In this document: positions 18,093 through 28,304 of the stretch, in pieces
How the letters are laid out: each line of letters opens with the position of its first letter
Position numbering within the stretch: the stretch's first letter is position 1
Source: Gracilaria gracilis
Lineage: Eukaryota > Rhodophyta > Florideophyceae > Gracilariales > Gracilariaceae
Reading direction: 5' to 3'
Assembly: GCA_030374805.1 (NCBI GenBank)
Contig: JARGSG010000024.1
Location: forward strand, 372,001 to 436,000
DNA: 64,000 nt
Notes under the pieces: model-generated
What the model was told of the DNA's origin: nothing
The model's database searches: none
Seen by the model: only the letters and a program-made list of their open reading frames with translations
Made by a program: the position numbers and the translations under genes

Positions 18093-20324
18093 CTATTTGC
18101 TAATCCCGGCTTTCTTCATCTGATCGATTAGGGGACCAAAAGCAAGATCGTCTTCATTCACTCTTGATGACTTAGTACCCTTCTGGACACGGTAGTTTCC
18201 AGGCTGCGTCTTGGCTTGTTCTGATTGCATTACTGGTACAGATTGATTCCCTCGAGGGGCGGGGGTATATGCACCTGCCATGCCCATTGGTTGCATGCCG
18301 TTCATTCCGTGCATACCAGCGTGTTGCATTTGGTACATAGCCATTTGCTGGTTTTGTGCAGCCATTGTCTGATACGCAGCCATGGTCTGATACGCGGCCA
18401 TTTGTTGTTGCTGTTGCAAAGACATTGTATTGTACATTTGCTGCTGAGCTTGCTGCTGTTGCTGCTGTTGCTGCTGCTGCGGAGTTGCTTGGGCTCCATA
18501 CAGTGCCAACTGCATGTTCGAACCATCAACTCCAAACCCGCTCCTTTGTTGGTTTTGCCATCCAGGGTTAGCCATGATGCCCTTCACGTTAGCAACGCGG
18601 TCGTCAACTGTATGCTCCAACGCGGCTGGTTGGAACATCCCTGGCATAGGACCACCGGCGCCGTAGACTTGAAGAGCCATATTCTGTTGCGGTACTTGTG
18701 CCCGGCCGGATTGAGCGGCGGCAGGACCAACACCAGACTCAATACCTAGAAGATCTCGCAACGGATCGAATGGCTTTGGTGGTGGTGGTGGTTCGGGGGC
18801 GGAAGGAAGAATGTCAATGTCATCTTCTTCTTCTTCTGAAGATGACTCTTCTTCCGAAGATGATTCTGATGACGTGGATGACGGAGGAGTCGGGAGACGA
18901 GGTGGCGGTGGAATAATTTCTGGCTCTTCCTCTGAATAGTACTCCGGCTCAGGCTCGTAGTAATCTTCTGGAACAGGCTCTGGCTCCGGCTCATGTTCGT
19001 ACTCCTCGTCATCTGAAAACTGAGGTGCCTTCACTTCGTCCCTTTGCGGACCCTTGTCAATGTACTCCTGCATGGACTCTGTTAGCTCGAACGATATCGA
19101 GCTCAGTTCGGGTGCTCGCCATCTTGATGACAGTGATTGTGCCAGATCAAAGAACGGTTTCGCATTTGTAATAATAGTTACAAAGCGTTTGTACACATCC
19201 AGCGCAATTATAGCGTCCTTCACTTCGAGGTTGAAGAATAAATCAAGTAGACGAATAACACCACACTGCATAGTGGTGACGAGCAGGGACAAGTCGCGCA
19301 GAACCATTGATCGGGCTGGCATGGTGACAGGGGAATAACGAGCCTGGCCCTCCAATCGAACTGATGTTAGCGCTTCAAACGTATCCATGAGAATTGGGAG
19401 TGCAGCCAACAGTTCTTCGATAGAAGCTTGACCGTAGCGGTTAGTCAGCCCCTGATCGTCTTCTCTAGAGTTCTTTGGGGGGAAATTAATGGCTGCTTTC
19501 ATAGTGAGCCACTGTTCCAAATAGGCACCGTAGGATCGAATGAAGCCACTGAAGGCAACGCCCTCTGAGGTGCTATCACCAAAGAACTCCATTTTGAACA
19601 TGGCTCGATAGTGGCTGGCTATGTGAGCGACAAATTTCTCGTTACCGTCACGAAAAATGTGGTGAAAGATAGTTAACGCCTTCACAACGACTACCCACTC
19701 GTTCTGCATCATTCGCTTGCGGAGATGATAGAAGATTCCGCCCGCGGGACTCTCCCTGTTAGAGATACTACCACCGTAACGAAGCGCCTCCATGATTACG
19801 CGAACGTGCTTGCCCTTGGGGGCAGCACTCTCACGGTTAGTTGCCTTCATGCAGTAGATCTTCCAGTCATCACCCTTTATGCTGGCCATAGTCTGACGAA
19901 CCTGATCCTTCATCTTGGACTGGAAGTTGACGTTGCTCTTAGAAGGATAGAAGGGCATTCCGCCAGCCACACCACCATCGCCAACATCGGCATAGTTCGA
20001 GGAGGGGGGTGGCGCCCGGGTGGAAGCGTATGCGTTGGTGGCGTAGGGGTTTTCAACCTGGCCGTTGGTGGTCATGGCGTTGACGTTGCCACGCATGGAA
20101 GCCATGGCGGCCTGTGCGTTCGAAATGGCGGTCGAGGTAGACGCGGAAGAGGCGCCAGGACCGGAGGTGTTGGAGGAGTCTCGGGCGGACTGAGAGCGCT
20201 GAAGCGAGCCGTGAGCTGGCGCTTCGTTCATGCGGCCGGCGAGAGAATCGTAGGAGCCCCTGGGGATGGAGGGGCGTGTGGACGGCACAGGGGGGCGTCC
20301 GGTTCGGTAGTCATCGTAAGACAT
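18093..20324 (-). CDS. ANTH-domain clathrin assembly protein (AP180/CALM type)
   Basis: A 743-residue protein. A low-complexity N-terminus of about 130 residues precedes an ANTH domain (about 135-410): VRQTMASIKGDDWKIYCMKA, then ATN...APKGKHVRVIMEAL, the phosphoinositide-binding K/H cluster, WVVVVKALTIFHHIFRDG and YGAYLEQWL. After it comes a Glu/Pro-rich acidic region (repeated EPEPEP-like and SSEEE), a PPPPKPFDPLRDLLG element with a DLL-type clathrin/AP-2 motif, and a glutamine tract (about 11 Gln near 18430-18480). Three YQTMA(A)YQTMAA-like repeats and a Met/Gln-rich tail follow. The family links PI(4,5)P2 membranes, clathrin and cargo SNAREs in endocytosis. The long N-terminal extension before the ANTH domain is unusual, because AP180/CALM normally start with it. 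Confidence 0.9.
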   Translation of the reverse strand: MSYDDYRTGRPPVPSTRPSIPRGSYDSLAGRMNEAPAHGSLQRSQSARDSSNTSGPGASSASTSTAISNAQAAMASMRGNVNAMTTNGQVENPYATNAYASTRAPPPSSNYADVGDGGVAGGMPFYPSKSNVNFQSKMKDQVRQTMASIKGDDWKIYCMKATNRESAAPKGKHVRVIMEALRYGGSISNRESPAGGIFYHLRKRMMQNEWVVVVKALTIFHHIFRDGNEKFVAHIASHYRAMFKMEFFGDSTSEGVAFSGFIRSYGAYLEQWLTMKAAINFPPKNSREDDQGLTNRYGQASIEELLAALPILMDTFEALTSVRLEGQARYSPVTMPARSMVLRDLSLLVTTMQCGVIRLLDLFFNLEVKDAIIALDVYKRFVTIITNAKPFFDLAQSLSSRWRAPELSSISFELTESMQEYIDKGPQRDEVKAPQFSDDEEYEHEPEPEPVPEDYYEPEPEYYSEEEPEIIPPPPRLPTPPSSTSSESSSEEESSSEEEEDDIDILPSAPEPPPPPKPFDPLRDLLGIESGVGPAAAQSGRAQVPQQNMALQVYGAGGPMPGMFQPAALEHTVDDRVANVKGIMANPGWQNQQRSGFGVDGSNMQLALYGAQATPQQQQQQQQQQAQQQMYNTMSLQQQQQMAAYQTMAAYQTMAAQNQQMAMYQMQHAGMHGMNGMQPMGMAGAYTPAPRGNQSVPVMQSEQAKTQPGNYRVQKGTKSSRVNEDDLAFGPLIDQMKKAGISK

Positions 20325-20923
20325 ATAGAGGTTGTGTGGGGAAGGGGGGGGTCTGGGAGTGCACTAGGGCGGTGTGAACAGCAGCGATTCGCTGACGGAA
20401 GCGTGGCAGGGTGGGGCGCGTTGTGGGTGGCTATCACGGCGGGTTAGAAGTGAAGGCGGCTACGTGCGGTGGATGTGAGCGGTGCGCGCGGTAGAAACGT
20501 GCCGCGGGAGAGCGGATGACAGTGGCGAAGTGGGCGAATTGCAAACGCGCCGCTTACGAGACCTCCTCCACCGCGCGCTTGGCGCCGTGAGTGGTACTGT
20601 GCAGCGCCGCTGCCAGAAACGCTTCAACGGTTGAAGTTCAACCAGCAGGCACCGGCGGTGTGCACGCTCACGACATTTGCCCCCCGCACGCGTGCCAGCT
20701 GCTGTCAGACCTTCTCCTTACAGTCGCGTCCCTTACAGCACGACTTCCTCGCCGCTTCCGTTTGGCAGAGGACGTGTTCCCTGACACCTTGCCACTGGCA
20801 TCGCTGCGCTCTCGACTGCAGTCATCTTGCGCCCTCTTCCTCGTCAGCGATCCGCGCGCGCCGCGCCTAATTGCTGCCCGCTTTGTTCCCTGGTCGAGCC
20901 CGTCTCGCTTCACCCCCGCAAAT
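20325..20923. promoter_or_regulatory. Divergent intergenic region, ANTH / gamma-COP
   Basis: About 600 bp separate the two divergent trafficking genes, and the region is GC-rich near 20440-20590. The frame runs open from 20591 into gamma-COP with only a GTG at its head, so it is better read as 5' leader than as protein. A shared promoter for two vesicle-coat genes is plausible. Confidence 0.45.
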
Positions 20924-23668
20924 ATGGCGATGGTTTCTGACGAACGCGCCCTTGCAAAGTACAAGGATGAGGACATGATCATGTCCCCCTTCGAGGGCAT
21001 TGAGAAGGGAGCCGTGCTCCAGGAGTGCAGAATATTCAACGACATTCAGCTTAATACGTCCAAATGCGAACTCGTTCTCGTCAGACTGCTCTACCTCGTT
21101 GGCCAGGGTGATCGTCTCACCCCCGAAGAAGCAACCGAAGTGTTCTTCTCGGTCACTAAGCTCTTCCAGGCCAATCAACCCTCGTTGCGTCGTCTCGTCT
21201 ATCTTGCCATCAAGGAGCTTGCGCATACCGCCGAGGAAGTTATCATCGTCACTAACTGCCTCACTAAGGATATAAACTCCGATGTGGATATGTACCGCGC
21301 CAATGCCACCCGCGTGCTTTGCAAAATCACCGATGCGCAGATGGTGCAGCAAATTGAACGCTATCTCAAGCAAGAGATCGTCGACAAGAACCCCGTAGTA
21401 GCGTCTGCTGCACTCGTATCTGGCCAACAGCTTATCATGCATAACAAGGGTGATGTTGTCCGTCGCTGGGTGAACGAAGTTACACAGGCTCTGGACCATT
21501 CATCCCCCATGGTTCAGTACCACGCCTTGGCTCTTCTCTATCTCATCAAGCAACATGACAGACTGGCCGTTTCCAAATTGGTGCAGTCCATGTGTCGCCA
21601 AGGTGCACGTTCCCCAATGGCAACCGTTTTGATTATTCGATATGTCGCGCGTATCATTGCGGAAGAAGCAACGGACGCTAGTCAGTACAAGGAAAATTCC
21701 TTCTTCAACTACCTTGAGCATTGCCTCCGTCATAGATCCGACATAGTTATGTATGAAGCTGCGCGTGCAATTGCTCTGCTACCTAACGTGACTCCCGCGG
21801 AGCTGCAGCCAGCTGTGTCAGTTCTGCAGCGATTTTTGGCACAGCCTAGACCGGCCCTACGCTTCGCAGCAATAAGAACGCTCAGTATGATTGCTACAAG
21901 CATGCCATTAGCCGTTACGTCATGCAACGCTGATATGGAAGTTCTCATTTCAGATCCTAATCGATCTATTGCGACTTTGGCCATCACAACCCTTTTGAGA
22001 ACTGGCTCGGAGAACTCTATTGAGCGACTTTTGAAGCAGATTCAGAACTTCTTGTGTGAGATCAGTGATGAATTTAAGGTCAAGATAGTCGTTGCGATTC
22101 ATGCGCTGTGCATTAAGTACCCAAGCAAGTACTACGCGCTCATGAACTTCTTGGGCAATGCTCTTCGTGAAGAGGGCGGATACGAATTCAAGCGCGCCAT
22201 CGTTGACGCTTATTTGGGCCTCATGAACAAGATTCCGGAATCAAAAGAAACTTGTCTCTCTCACTTGTGCGAGTTCATAGAAGACTGCGAACACACCCAA
22301 CTCTCTACACGCGTTTTGCATCTGCTTGGAAAGGAAGGCCCGCATATGCCAGAACCCGGAAAGTACATTCGGTACATTTACAACAGACTGATATTGGAAA
22401 ACGCGGTAGTCAGGGCCGCGGCAGTTTCGGCACTAGCGAGTTTTGCCACAGAAAGCGCCTCGGAATCGCTTCGCAAGTCCATAGCAATCCTCTTACAACA
22501 ATCCCTCATGGACAGCGACGACGAGGTTAGAGACAGGGCCGTTTTCTTCACGCAGAAGCTTGGCTTGGGTGCTTACCAAAAGAAGGAAGACGCACCACCC
22601 GTTCCGGAACAAGTAGCAAAGCTTCAGGAGGACACCAAAGTGGGAATGAGCCTAAATTGCCCAGTTGTGAACTTAGAAGCCGAGCTGATGCGCTATTTAT
22701 CGACTGGGAACTTTGATGCCGCATTTGATATCAATAAGGTATCTAAGGCGGCCTTGACAACATTGCGGGAGAACGACAATTCGGCTCGTGACGACTCTTT
22801 GTTCACTGGCTCAGCAATAGCGAATTCATCAATGGCTGCTACCATCAAACCTCCAGTGGATCTTGCGGCCGAGGTAATGGGCATTCCAGACTTTGCACCG
22901 CTAGGAAGACCATTCAAATCATGCCCTCCGCAGGATCTCACTGAAGCTGAGACCGAATACACTGCCAAGGTAATCGTGCATTTGTACGCAACAAACGTAA
23001 TTCTAGAGTTCATTTGCGTGAATACTCTCAACGATCAATTGCTTGAAAATGTGTTCGTGCAAGTAGATACCTCTGACTCTGATGGGCTAGGGGATATGAC
23101 CATCATCCCCGCGGAAAAACTCGCATATGGTGAACCTGCACGCACTTATGTATCTATTCAGCGATCGGACGACGGCGAATTCCCGCTTGGTCAGTTAGCG
23201 TGCACGATGAAGTTCACCGTTAAGGACGTGGACCCTGCAACTGGGGAAGCAGATGAAGAAGGTTATGAAGATGAATACGGCCTTGATGAGTTGGATCTTA
23301 ACATCGCAACGCTCATGGCCAAGCCTGGTGAGCTGCCATCGTCGTTCAAGTCAGCATGGGAAGCTCTTGGTCCCGATAACGAAGTTGGTGACAGTTTCAC
23401 GCTAGAGCAACATGATAACATTCCCTCTGCTGTCGCTGCCGTCATGGAACTTCTGGGAATGGTTGCCTGTGAGGGTACGGAGAACGTGAACGAAAGGGCT
23501 AGAGGGCACATCCTCTTGTTGACTGGAGTCTTCATTCCTGGAGTGCAAGCAATGGTCCATGCTAAGTTTGGCCTGACATCAGAATGCGTGGTTCTAGAAC
23601 TAGTACTAAGAAGCGAAATGCCAGCTGTGAGCGAACTTCTCGCGAACTCCATTTCAGGCTCAGATTAG
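20924..23668 (+). CDS. COPG: Coatomer subunit gamma (gamma-COP)
   Basis: A 914-residue intronless protein from ATG 20924 (MAMVSDERALAKYKDEDM). This start is preferred because the family begins MxKK(D/E)...SPF.GIEKGAVLQE, and human COPG1 is about 874 residues. Residues 20-560 are the adaptin-like HEAT solenoid: SPFEGIEKGAVLQECRIFN, RRLVYLAIKEL, DINSDVDMYRANATRVLCKI, DKNPVVASAALVSG, LEDCEHT-like and ISDEFKVKIV. After a short linker, residues about 600-914 form the appendage, a beta-sandwich with a TBP-like platform (ETEYTAKVIVHLYATNVILEF to HILLLTGVFIPGVQAMVHAKFG). Gamma-COP is part of the COPI F-subcomplex, which binds ARF1-GTP, p23/p24 tails and dilysine cargo in Golgi-to-ER transport. Confidence 0.96.
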   Translation: MAMVSDERALAKYKDEDMIMSPFEGIEKGAVLQECRIFNDIQLNTSKCELVLVRLLYLVGQGDRLTPEEATEVFFSVTKLFQANQPSLRRLVYLAIKELAHTAEEVIIVTNCLTKDINSDVDMYRANATRVLCKITDAQMVQQIERYLKQEIVDKNPVVASAALVSGQQLIMHNKGDVVRRWVNEVTQALDHSSPMVQYHALALLYLIKQHDRLAVSKLVQSMCRQGARSPMATVLIIRYVARIIAEEATDASQYKENSFFNYLEHCLRHRSDIVMYEAARAIALLPNVTPAELQPAVSVLQRFLAQPRPALRFAAIRTLSMIATSMPLAVTSCNADMEVLISDPNRSIATLAITTLLRTGSENSIERLLKQIQNFLCEISDEFKVKIVVAIHALCIKYPSKYYALMNFLGNALREEGGYEFKRAIVDAYLGLMNKIPESKETCLSHLCEFIEDCEHTQLSTRVLHLLGKEGPHMPEPGKYIRYIYNRLILENAVVRAAAVSALASFATESASESLRKSIAILLQQSLMDSDDEVRDRAVFFTQKLGLGAYQKKEDAPPVPEQVAKLQEDTKVGMSLNCPVVNLEAELMRYLSTGNFDAAFDINKVSKAALTTLRENDNSARDDSLFTGSAIANSSMAATIKPPVDLAAEVMGIPDFAPLGRPFKSCPPQDLTEAETEYTAKVIVHLYATNVILEFICVNTLNDQLLENVFVQVDTSDSDGLGDMTIIPAEKLAYGEPARTYVSIQRSDDGEFPLGQLACTMKFTVKDVDPATGEADEEGYEDEYGLDELDLNIATLMAKPGELPSSFKSAWEALGPDNEVGDSFTLEQHDNIPSAVAAVMELLGMVACEGTENVNERARGHILLLTGVFIPGVQAMVHAKFGLTSECVVLELVLRSEMPAVSELLANSISGSD

Positions 23669-24750
23669 TTCGCTTTTATATCACAGGAAGGTAAAGGGAA
23701 GCTGAAGGTGCACAGATTTGCATGTTAAACACCACTCTATCTGCGACATATTAAACATACAAACATTTGAAACCATCACCTACTGACGAAATTTCGTGGC
23801 CTTAGTCATGGGGTTTATATCTTTTCCATGTGAGAACGAGACCCTCGAAACCACTGACCGGTAGCTATCATTGGAATTCTATGCTAAACCCCCTTAAACA
23901 GCTGAATCGAGTGAACATTGATCCAAAGACGAATATGGGACTTCAAATGATTCTCAATCTTCTTCTCTAGTATGGGCCACTGTTCCTTATTGCGAGGTAA
24001 CAAGAAACTACATGTGCTATCAAGCAAATGATTCTCACTGTTTGACGTTTGACCTACAGTAATTTTGTTTTATAGTCTTTGTAGTGTTCTCTTCGCGAAA
24101 TATGCCACTGATACTCTCATTTAAAGCCCCAGGATTATATCTGGCTCGCTCGAACTGCTGCCAATCGCAGGTAGTGACCCGCGGCCTTCTGGACGAACTA
24201 CTCTCCGTTAGCCTACAGGAGCTATAGCATTTGCTTCAGACAAAAACACAGCAAATACAGTTGCACTAGAAACTAAGAAGGTTGCCAGTGTGTCAAAGGC
24301 CTTATGAACCTCTGCAATTCTTCACCAACTAACTCACCTTCGTACCCTTGGTAAGCCGTTAGTATATATATATATACCTCGTGTCTTTCTACACTCTTGC
24401 ACTGTCTCTTAGACTCTAGACTCTAAGAGCTATCCCGCCTACGTTCAAGACTTAGGCAAAATTTGATGAAAACGTTCTCCATCTGCAAGCTCGCTGCGAG
24501 CGAGGACACGGCCAAAACAATATTTAACCCTTTAGGGACTGTTAAATTATTATTATTATTATATTAGTAATTATTATATTGGCGAATCCAATTGCCTGAA
24601 TGGAGGGGTGTTTATCCGATTGCGTTCGCTTCAGCAGCATGGCAGGTGGACCTCTTCCGAATTAGGCCTTCGTTGCCGATAAACCAGTTCTTACCAACTT
24701 CTCGTTCCTGGCTCCGCACCGCAGAAGAGCATTCACTAAGAAAAGTCACG
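23669..24750. other. Intergenic, AT-rich with small repeats
   Basis: About 1.1 kb between gamma-COP and nibrin. It includes an ATAT microsatellite at 24361-24376, an imperfect inverted repeat CTCTTAGA...TCTAAGAG near 24409-24432, and an AT-only tract with TTATTATTATTATT near 24545-24580. The frame from 24592 to 24750 lacks an ATG and is probably 5' leader of nibrin. Confidence 0.5.
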
Positions 24751-26502
24751 ATGTGGTACATTCAAGAGGAATCTCGAAAGAAGGGGCCAAAGTACTGGCT
24801 CGGAGGTACGCAGTCGGCGGGACGTACCATCGGTCGGAAGATGGTCGACATTCGCTTGAAGGCGTCGTCCGTGTCACGGGTGCATGCCAAGATAAACGTG
24901 AATCCGTCCTCGTTTTACGCCCCCACAGGTTCGCACAAGCAAACTACTGTAGTTTGTGTTGTCGACTCGTCTGCCTACGGCACCTTTCTCAAGTATCCTA
25001 AGAATCACCCTGCGAGCAGGGAAGAACCGGCTGGTCACCACCGTCGTCTCAACAAAGAGCACCCGACCGAAGTTTATGAAGGCGCCTTTCTAGCCTTTGG
25101 TGCTCCGAGTGCATGGTGGCAGGTGTGCTGGTATCCCATTCTTGTGCTTCCGTCACGTCTGCCACCTGCAGCACGTACCCGTTTGGGGGAAGTTGCCGTT
25201 GCTACATCGCTGCAAATAGCAGACCATATGTCAGAAAATGTAACACATCTGGTCACATGTTCGTGCGTCTCCACGAGTCAGAAGTTCCTTCTTATGCTCG
25301 CGAGAAACGGGCACGTGGTGCAACCCGCTTGGTTAGAGGCGCTTCACATGGTTGTTCTAAATGCGTGTACGACAATTGCTGTCGCGGAATCTGATGAAAT
25401 CGCATCTGCGGCCACATGTCTCCCCCTTGAAGATAACTACCTTCCGCCCTTCTCCGAAGCGGATGCCGCCAATTACGTACCAGAAGTACTTCAAAACGTC
25501 TTGAAACCTGCTCAAAGGGGAAAACGAAAGAATATGTTTGAGAACATAGTGTTCGCGTTTGAGACAGAAGATCGGTGCTGTTGGTGGGCACCTATTGTCG
25601 ACTTACTTGGTGGAGTAACGGTGTTGTCTACAGGTTTGAGTAAAAGGCCTGAACTGAGAGGAAAGCGAGTTCTCTTTCTTGGAGAGAAGGCCCTCGAAAG
25701 AACCAGCTACGCTCAAAACATTAACGGGACATGTAGCAAGGAACGAGACGTAATTGAGTGTCTTCTTCGTTCGGACCTGACACCTATTGAGTCTTCATTA
25801 CATGTCGTGCGTGAGGAAATCTTTAAGCATGGGGATACAGGAGCTACCATCGGTGACAATCTTCAGAAGTCGATCCCTTTCTTGGGAGGAGCAGATACTA
25901 CTGATGTTGCCACTCCTGGTCCTCTCGATGCGGATAGCGATGTTGAAAGCGATGTGAGTGGTGCTGCAGAAGCATATCGCACTTCCCGGGGAAATACAAA
26001 GAACTTCTCGAAAGGAAAAGGAACGGGGCCGGAGAGTCACACAATTGCAAACCCAGCTTCAAAGAACGTTTCGAAATGGGAAGAACGAAAGAGAAAATCC
26101 CAGCTTTGTGACAAGGAGGGAGACTCACAGCAAAAGAGAGCGCGTTCTAATGCTCAGCAAAGAGAATCTGGTAACCCGGTTTCTGAAAATGACAGGGAAA
26201 TCGCCCCTCGAGTTGGAAACAAAACAACCATGGAAGAAGGTATTAATTTTGACGGGGAAAGGGATAACGAGAGGGTATTTTTTCCAGTTCAATCAGCCCC
26301 GCCACAGCCAGAATTAAATGGTATCCCAAATGATGGAGGTGATGTTCGCCCTTTTCGAAGGCGAAGGTTGCCATCAGCACCTGCTGTTCCGTTGAAGAGG
26401 GTGAAGGCGCTGGACGAGACAAAGATATATAATACCGGGAGTCGGCGACTAAAGGTCCCACAAGAAGATGAAGACAACGATCTGCATCCAGGCAATGAAT
26501 AG
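24751..26502 (+). CDS. NBN: Nibrin (NBS1) homologue: FHA-BRCT-BRCT
   Basis: A 583-residue protein from ATG 24751 (MWYIQEE), as nibrins characteristically start MW at the beginning of the FHA domain. FHA (about 1-120): GRTIGRKMVDIRL, SSVSRVHAKI (the phosphopeptide-binding R and SxxH) and DSSAYGTFLK. BRCT1 (about 125-200): ADHMSENVTHLV...WLEAL. A linker DNYLPPFSEAD follows, the same position as SFYPPLDEP in human nibrin. Then comes BRCT2 with CCWWAPIVDLLGGVTVL. The C-terminal half is low complexity and basic. VRPFRRRRLP near the end resembles the (N)FKxFxK MRE11-binding segment, but the acidic ATM-binding tail is not obvious. Nibrin organises MRE11-RAD50 at DNA double-strand breaks in the nucleus. 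Confidence 0.82.
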   Translation: MWYIQEESRKKGPKYWLGGTQSAGRTIGRKMVDIRLKASSVSRVHAKINVNPSSFYAPTGSHKQTTVVCVVDSSAYGTFLKYPKNHPASREEPAGHHRRLNKEHPTEVYEGAFLAFGAPSAWWQVCWYPILVLPSRLPPAARTRLGEVAVATSLQIADHMSENVTHLVTCSCVSTSQKFLLMLARNGHVVQPAWLEALHMVVLNACTTIAVAESDEIASAATCLPLEDNYLPPFSEADAANYVPEVLQNVLKPAQRGKRKNMFENIVFAFETEDRCCWWAPIVDLLGGVTVLSTGLSKRPELRGKRVLFLGEKALERTSYAQNINGTCSKERDVIECLLRSDLTPIESSLHVVREEIFKHGDTGATIGDNLQKSIPFLGGADTTDVATPGPLDADSDVESDVSGAAEAYRTSRGNTKNFSKGKGTGPESHTIANPASKNVSKWEERKRKSQLCDKEGDSQQKRARSNAQQRESGNPVSENDREIAPRVGNKTTMEEGINFDGERDNERVFFPVQSAPPQPELNGIPNDGGDVRPFRRRRLPSAPAVPLKRVKALDETKIYNTGSRRLKVPQEDEDNDLHPGNE

Positions 26503-27296
26503 AACTCTTAACGTTGAGGCATAACGAACCCTTTAGATGCAATCCATGGGAAATCCAAAATCCGCCAGAGTCACCCAGGGCGAATAGTTTAGGACTGAAT
26601 ATCTTAGATTTCGTAGACGACAACGCAAAGTGCCGAGGACAAGCCGGACGGGGGCATTCTCGGGTAAGAGCTTTTCGGGGGCACACCTCGAAGTTGTATA
26701 TAATTAAATGATTGTGCAAGGGTCTCAGACTTGGACTCCTTGTTAGGGCCGACAAAGTTTGCTGAAAGGCGAAAGGCTAGCGGTCGCGATCCTTCTACAC
26801 CTATCCGTACATGGAGAGTTGCATGATATGTAAACCTTTATCGCCGTCATTATCATCATCGTCATAATCATATGTATCTCTCTCTGAGTTTCCAACTTGT
26901 GGCTTGTTTGTAGTATTCAGTTGATTTCGATTGTCCAGAAGCATGTCTTTGTGTGTGGCCTGTGTTGTCATTGACTCTCGCCGAAGGAAAATTTTCCCTT
27001 TGACATACCCAAAGCCTTTACACGCAATATGGAGAAATAAATCAAGAAGAAGAAAGCCTTGGTACACGTCAGTAATGCAAATAGACGTTGGTTAAGTTTA
27101 ATGCAATCATTAGAAGCAAGGTGCATAGAACAAGGCACGAGGCTACACATGTAGACGAAGTTAGATATATATAAATGTTCATATACTGCTGTACCCTGAA
27201 TATACGAAGGTATATGGATAAATGTCCAGGTGAACGCACATCAAAATGCTGCACGTCATGATGATGAAGATGTGATGATATTGAAAACGGTGAAGG
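26503..27296. other. Convergent intergenic region
   Basis: About 790 bp between the tails of nibrin and the minus-strand unknown gene. AT-rich patches (for example 27165-27215) and short GAT/CAT repeats near 26842-26875 are present. No gene is supported. Confidence 0.45.
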
Positions 27297-28304
27297 TCAA
27301 CGGGATATTGGGCTTATGGGGCGCAAGCCAGGGAGTGTTTCACTTTGCTCATGTCCAATAAAATAGTCCAAAGATTCAGCAATCCGCGCCACATAGCTGC
27401 TCTTGAAACTATCGGATCTCTTCACTTTCGCTTGGTAGTCGCCTTTTGGATCCAAGTTTCCCAGCTTTACTCCCGTCGCCGATATAGGCGATTCACTTCT
27501 ACTCGATATCACGGAATGAACAACCGAGAGGCTTAATTGCCTGTGCCTATTCGGGGGCGAGGCAGAGTTGTCCCTGGAGGCCACGGAGTCAATCTCGTCA
27601 TCAAGAGAATCCCTGTCCCCTCTTGCATTTACGACGTTTAACGTATATGATCGGATTGCGCGTTTCACAAAACCTTCTTCAACATGAGGAACGGCTTCTT
27701 CACTTGGGAGTTTGCTCTTCACTCGGTCTTTTCCTTGGCTTGCTCTTGCCGATAAATCAGATTCGTCCCCACAAATGGACATGGTTCTTGACGAGTCTTT
27801 GGATAAATCCGCACTTGCAGATAATGTACTTGCGCCATCGACCTCACTTCTGACCAATTTGCTAGCTGCGGGAGTTCTCTTATCACCCTGAGATGATTTT
27901 GCTTGGGGTAGCAAAGAAGAAAGCCCGGAGAACTTCGCTTCGAAGCGTTCTGAAGGCTTTAAGTTCTTCACAGCTGATGGCTTGAAGCAAGATGTAACGT
28001 TCCTCCTATTCCATAGCGAAATATCACCGCGCTTCAAAACTGGTTGGAAAAGTTTGCCAAACTGGCTTTTGAGCGCTTCTATGTGTTTGCCAGCACTGAA
28101 ATTCACGTTGAACTTCTTGCTCCGAAGAGAAGTGGATGATGGTTCAATCCCTTTCACCTCCCGGCCAATATAATCATACTCAACATAATCTCCTTCTCGC
28201 ACAAGTGCTCTTCGATTTCGAATTTCTTCCAGGCTTAGAAACGCATGCACGCAAGAAATGTCTTCGCACGGCTTCCAACTCATGTTTGGTACTGGTTTTG
28301 CCAT
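27297..28304 (-). CDS. Unrecognised serine-rich protein
   Basis: A 335-residue frame from ATG 28304 that I do not recognise. The first 110 residues look structured (EDISCVHAFLSLEEIRNRRA, GDYVEYDYIGREVKGIEPSS), with a segment KKFNVNFSAGKHIEALKSQF. The remainder is serine-, lysine- and aspartate-rich, probably disordered, with many SxxD/E spots suitable for phosphorylation. No signal peptide or membrane segment is seen. The single uninterrupted frame and the amino-acid bias support a real gene. Function is unknown. Confidence 0.6.
   Translation of the reverse strand: MAKPVPNMSWKPCEDISCVHAFLSLEEIRNRRALVREGDYVEYDYIGREVKGIEPSSTSLRSKKFNVNFSAGKHIEALKSQFGKLFQPVLKRGDISLWNRRNVTSCFKPSAVKNLKPSERFEAKFSGLSSLLPQAKSSQGDKRTPAASKLVRSEVDGASTLSASADLSKDSSRTMSICGDESDLSARASQGKDRVKSKLPSEEAVPHVEEGFVKRAIRSYTLNVVNARGDRDSLDDEIDSVASRDNSASPPNRHRQLSLSVVHSVISSRSESPISATGVKLGNLDPKGDYQAKVKRSDSFKSSYVARIAESLDYFIGHEQSETLPGLRPISPISR

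Noticed and set aside
20591-20923. 111-residue N-terminal extension of gamma-COP
   Set aside because: It begins with GTG, not ATG, and gamma-COP proteins start just before the SPFEGIEKGAVL motif.
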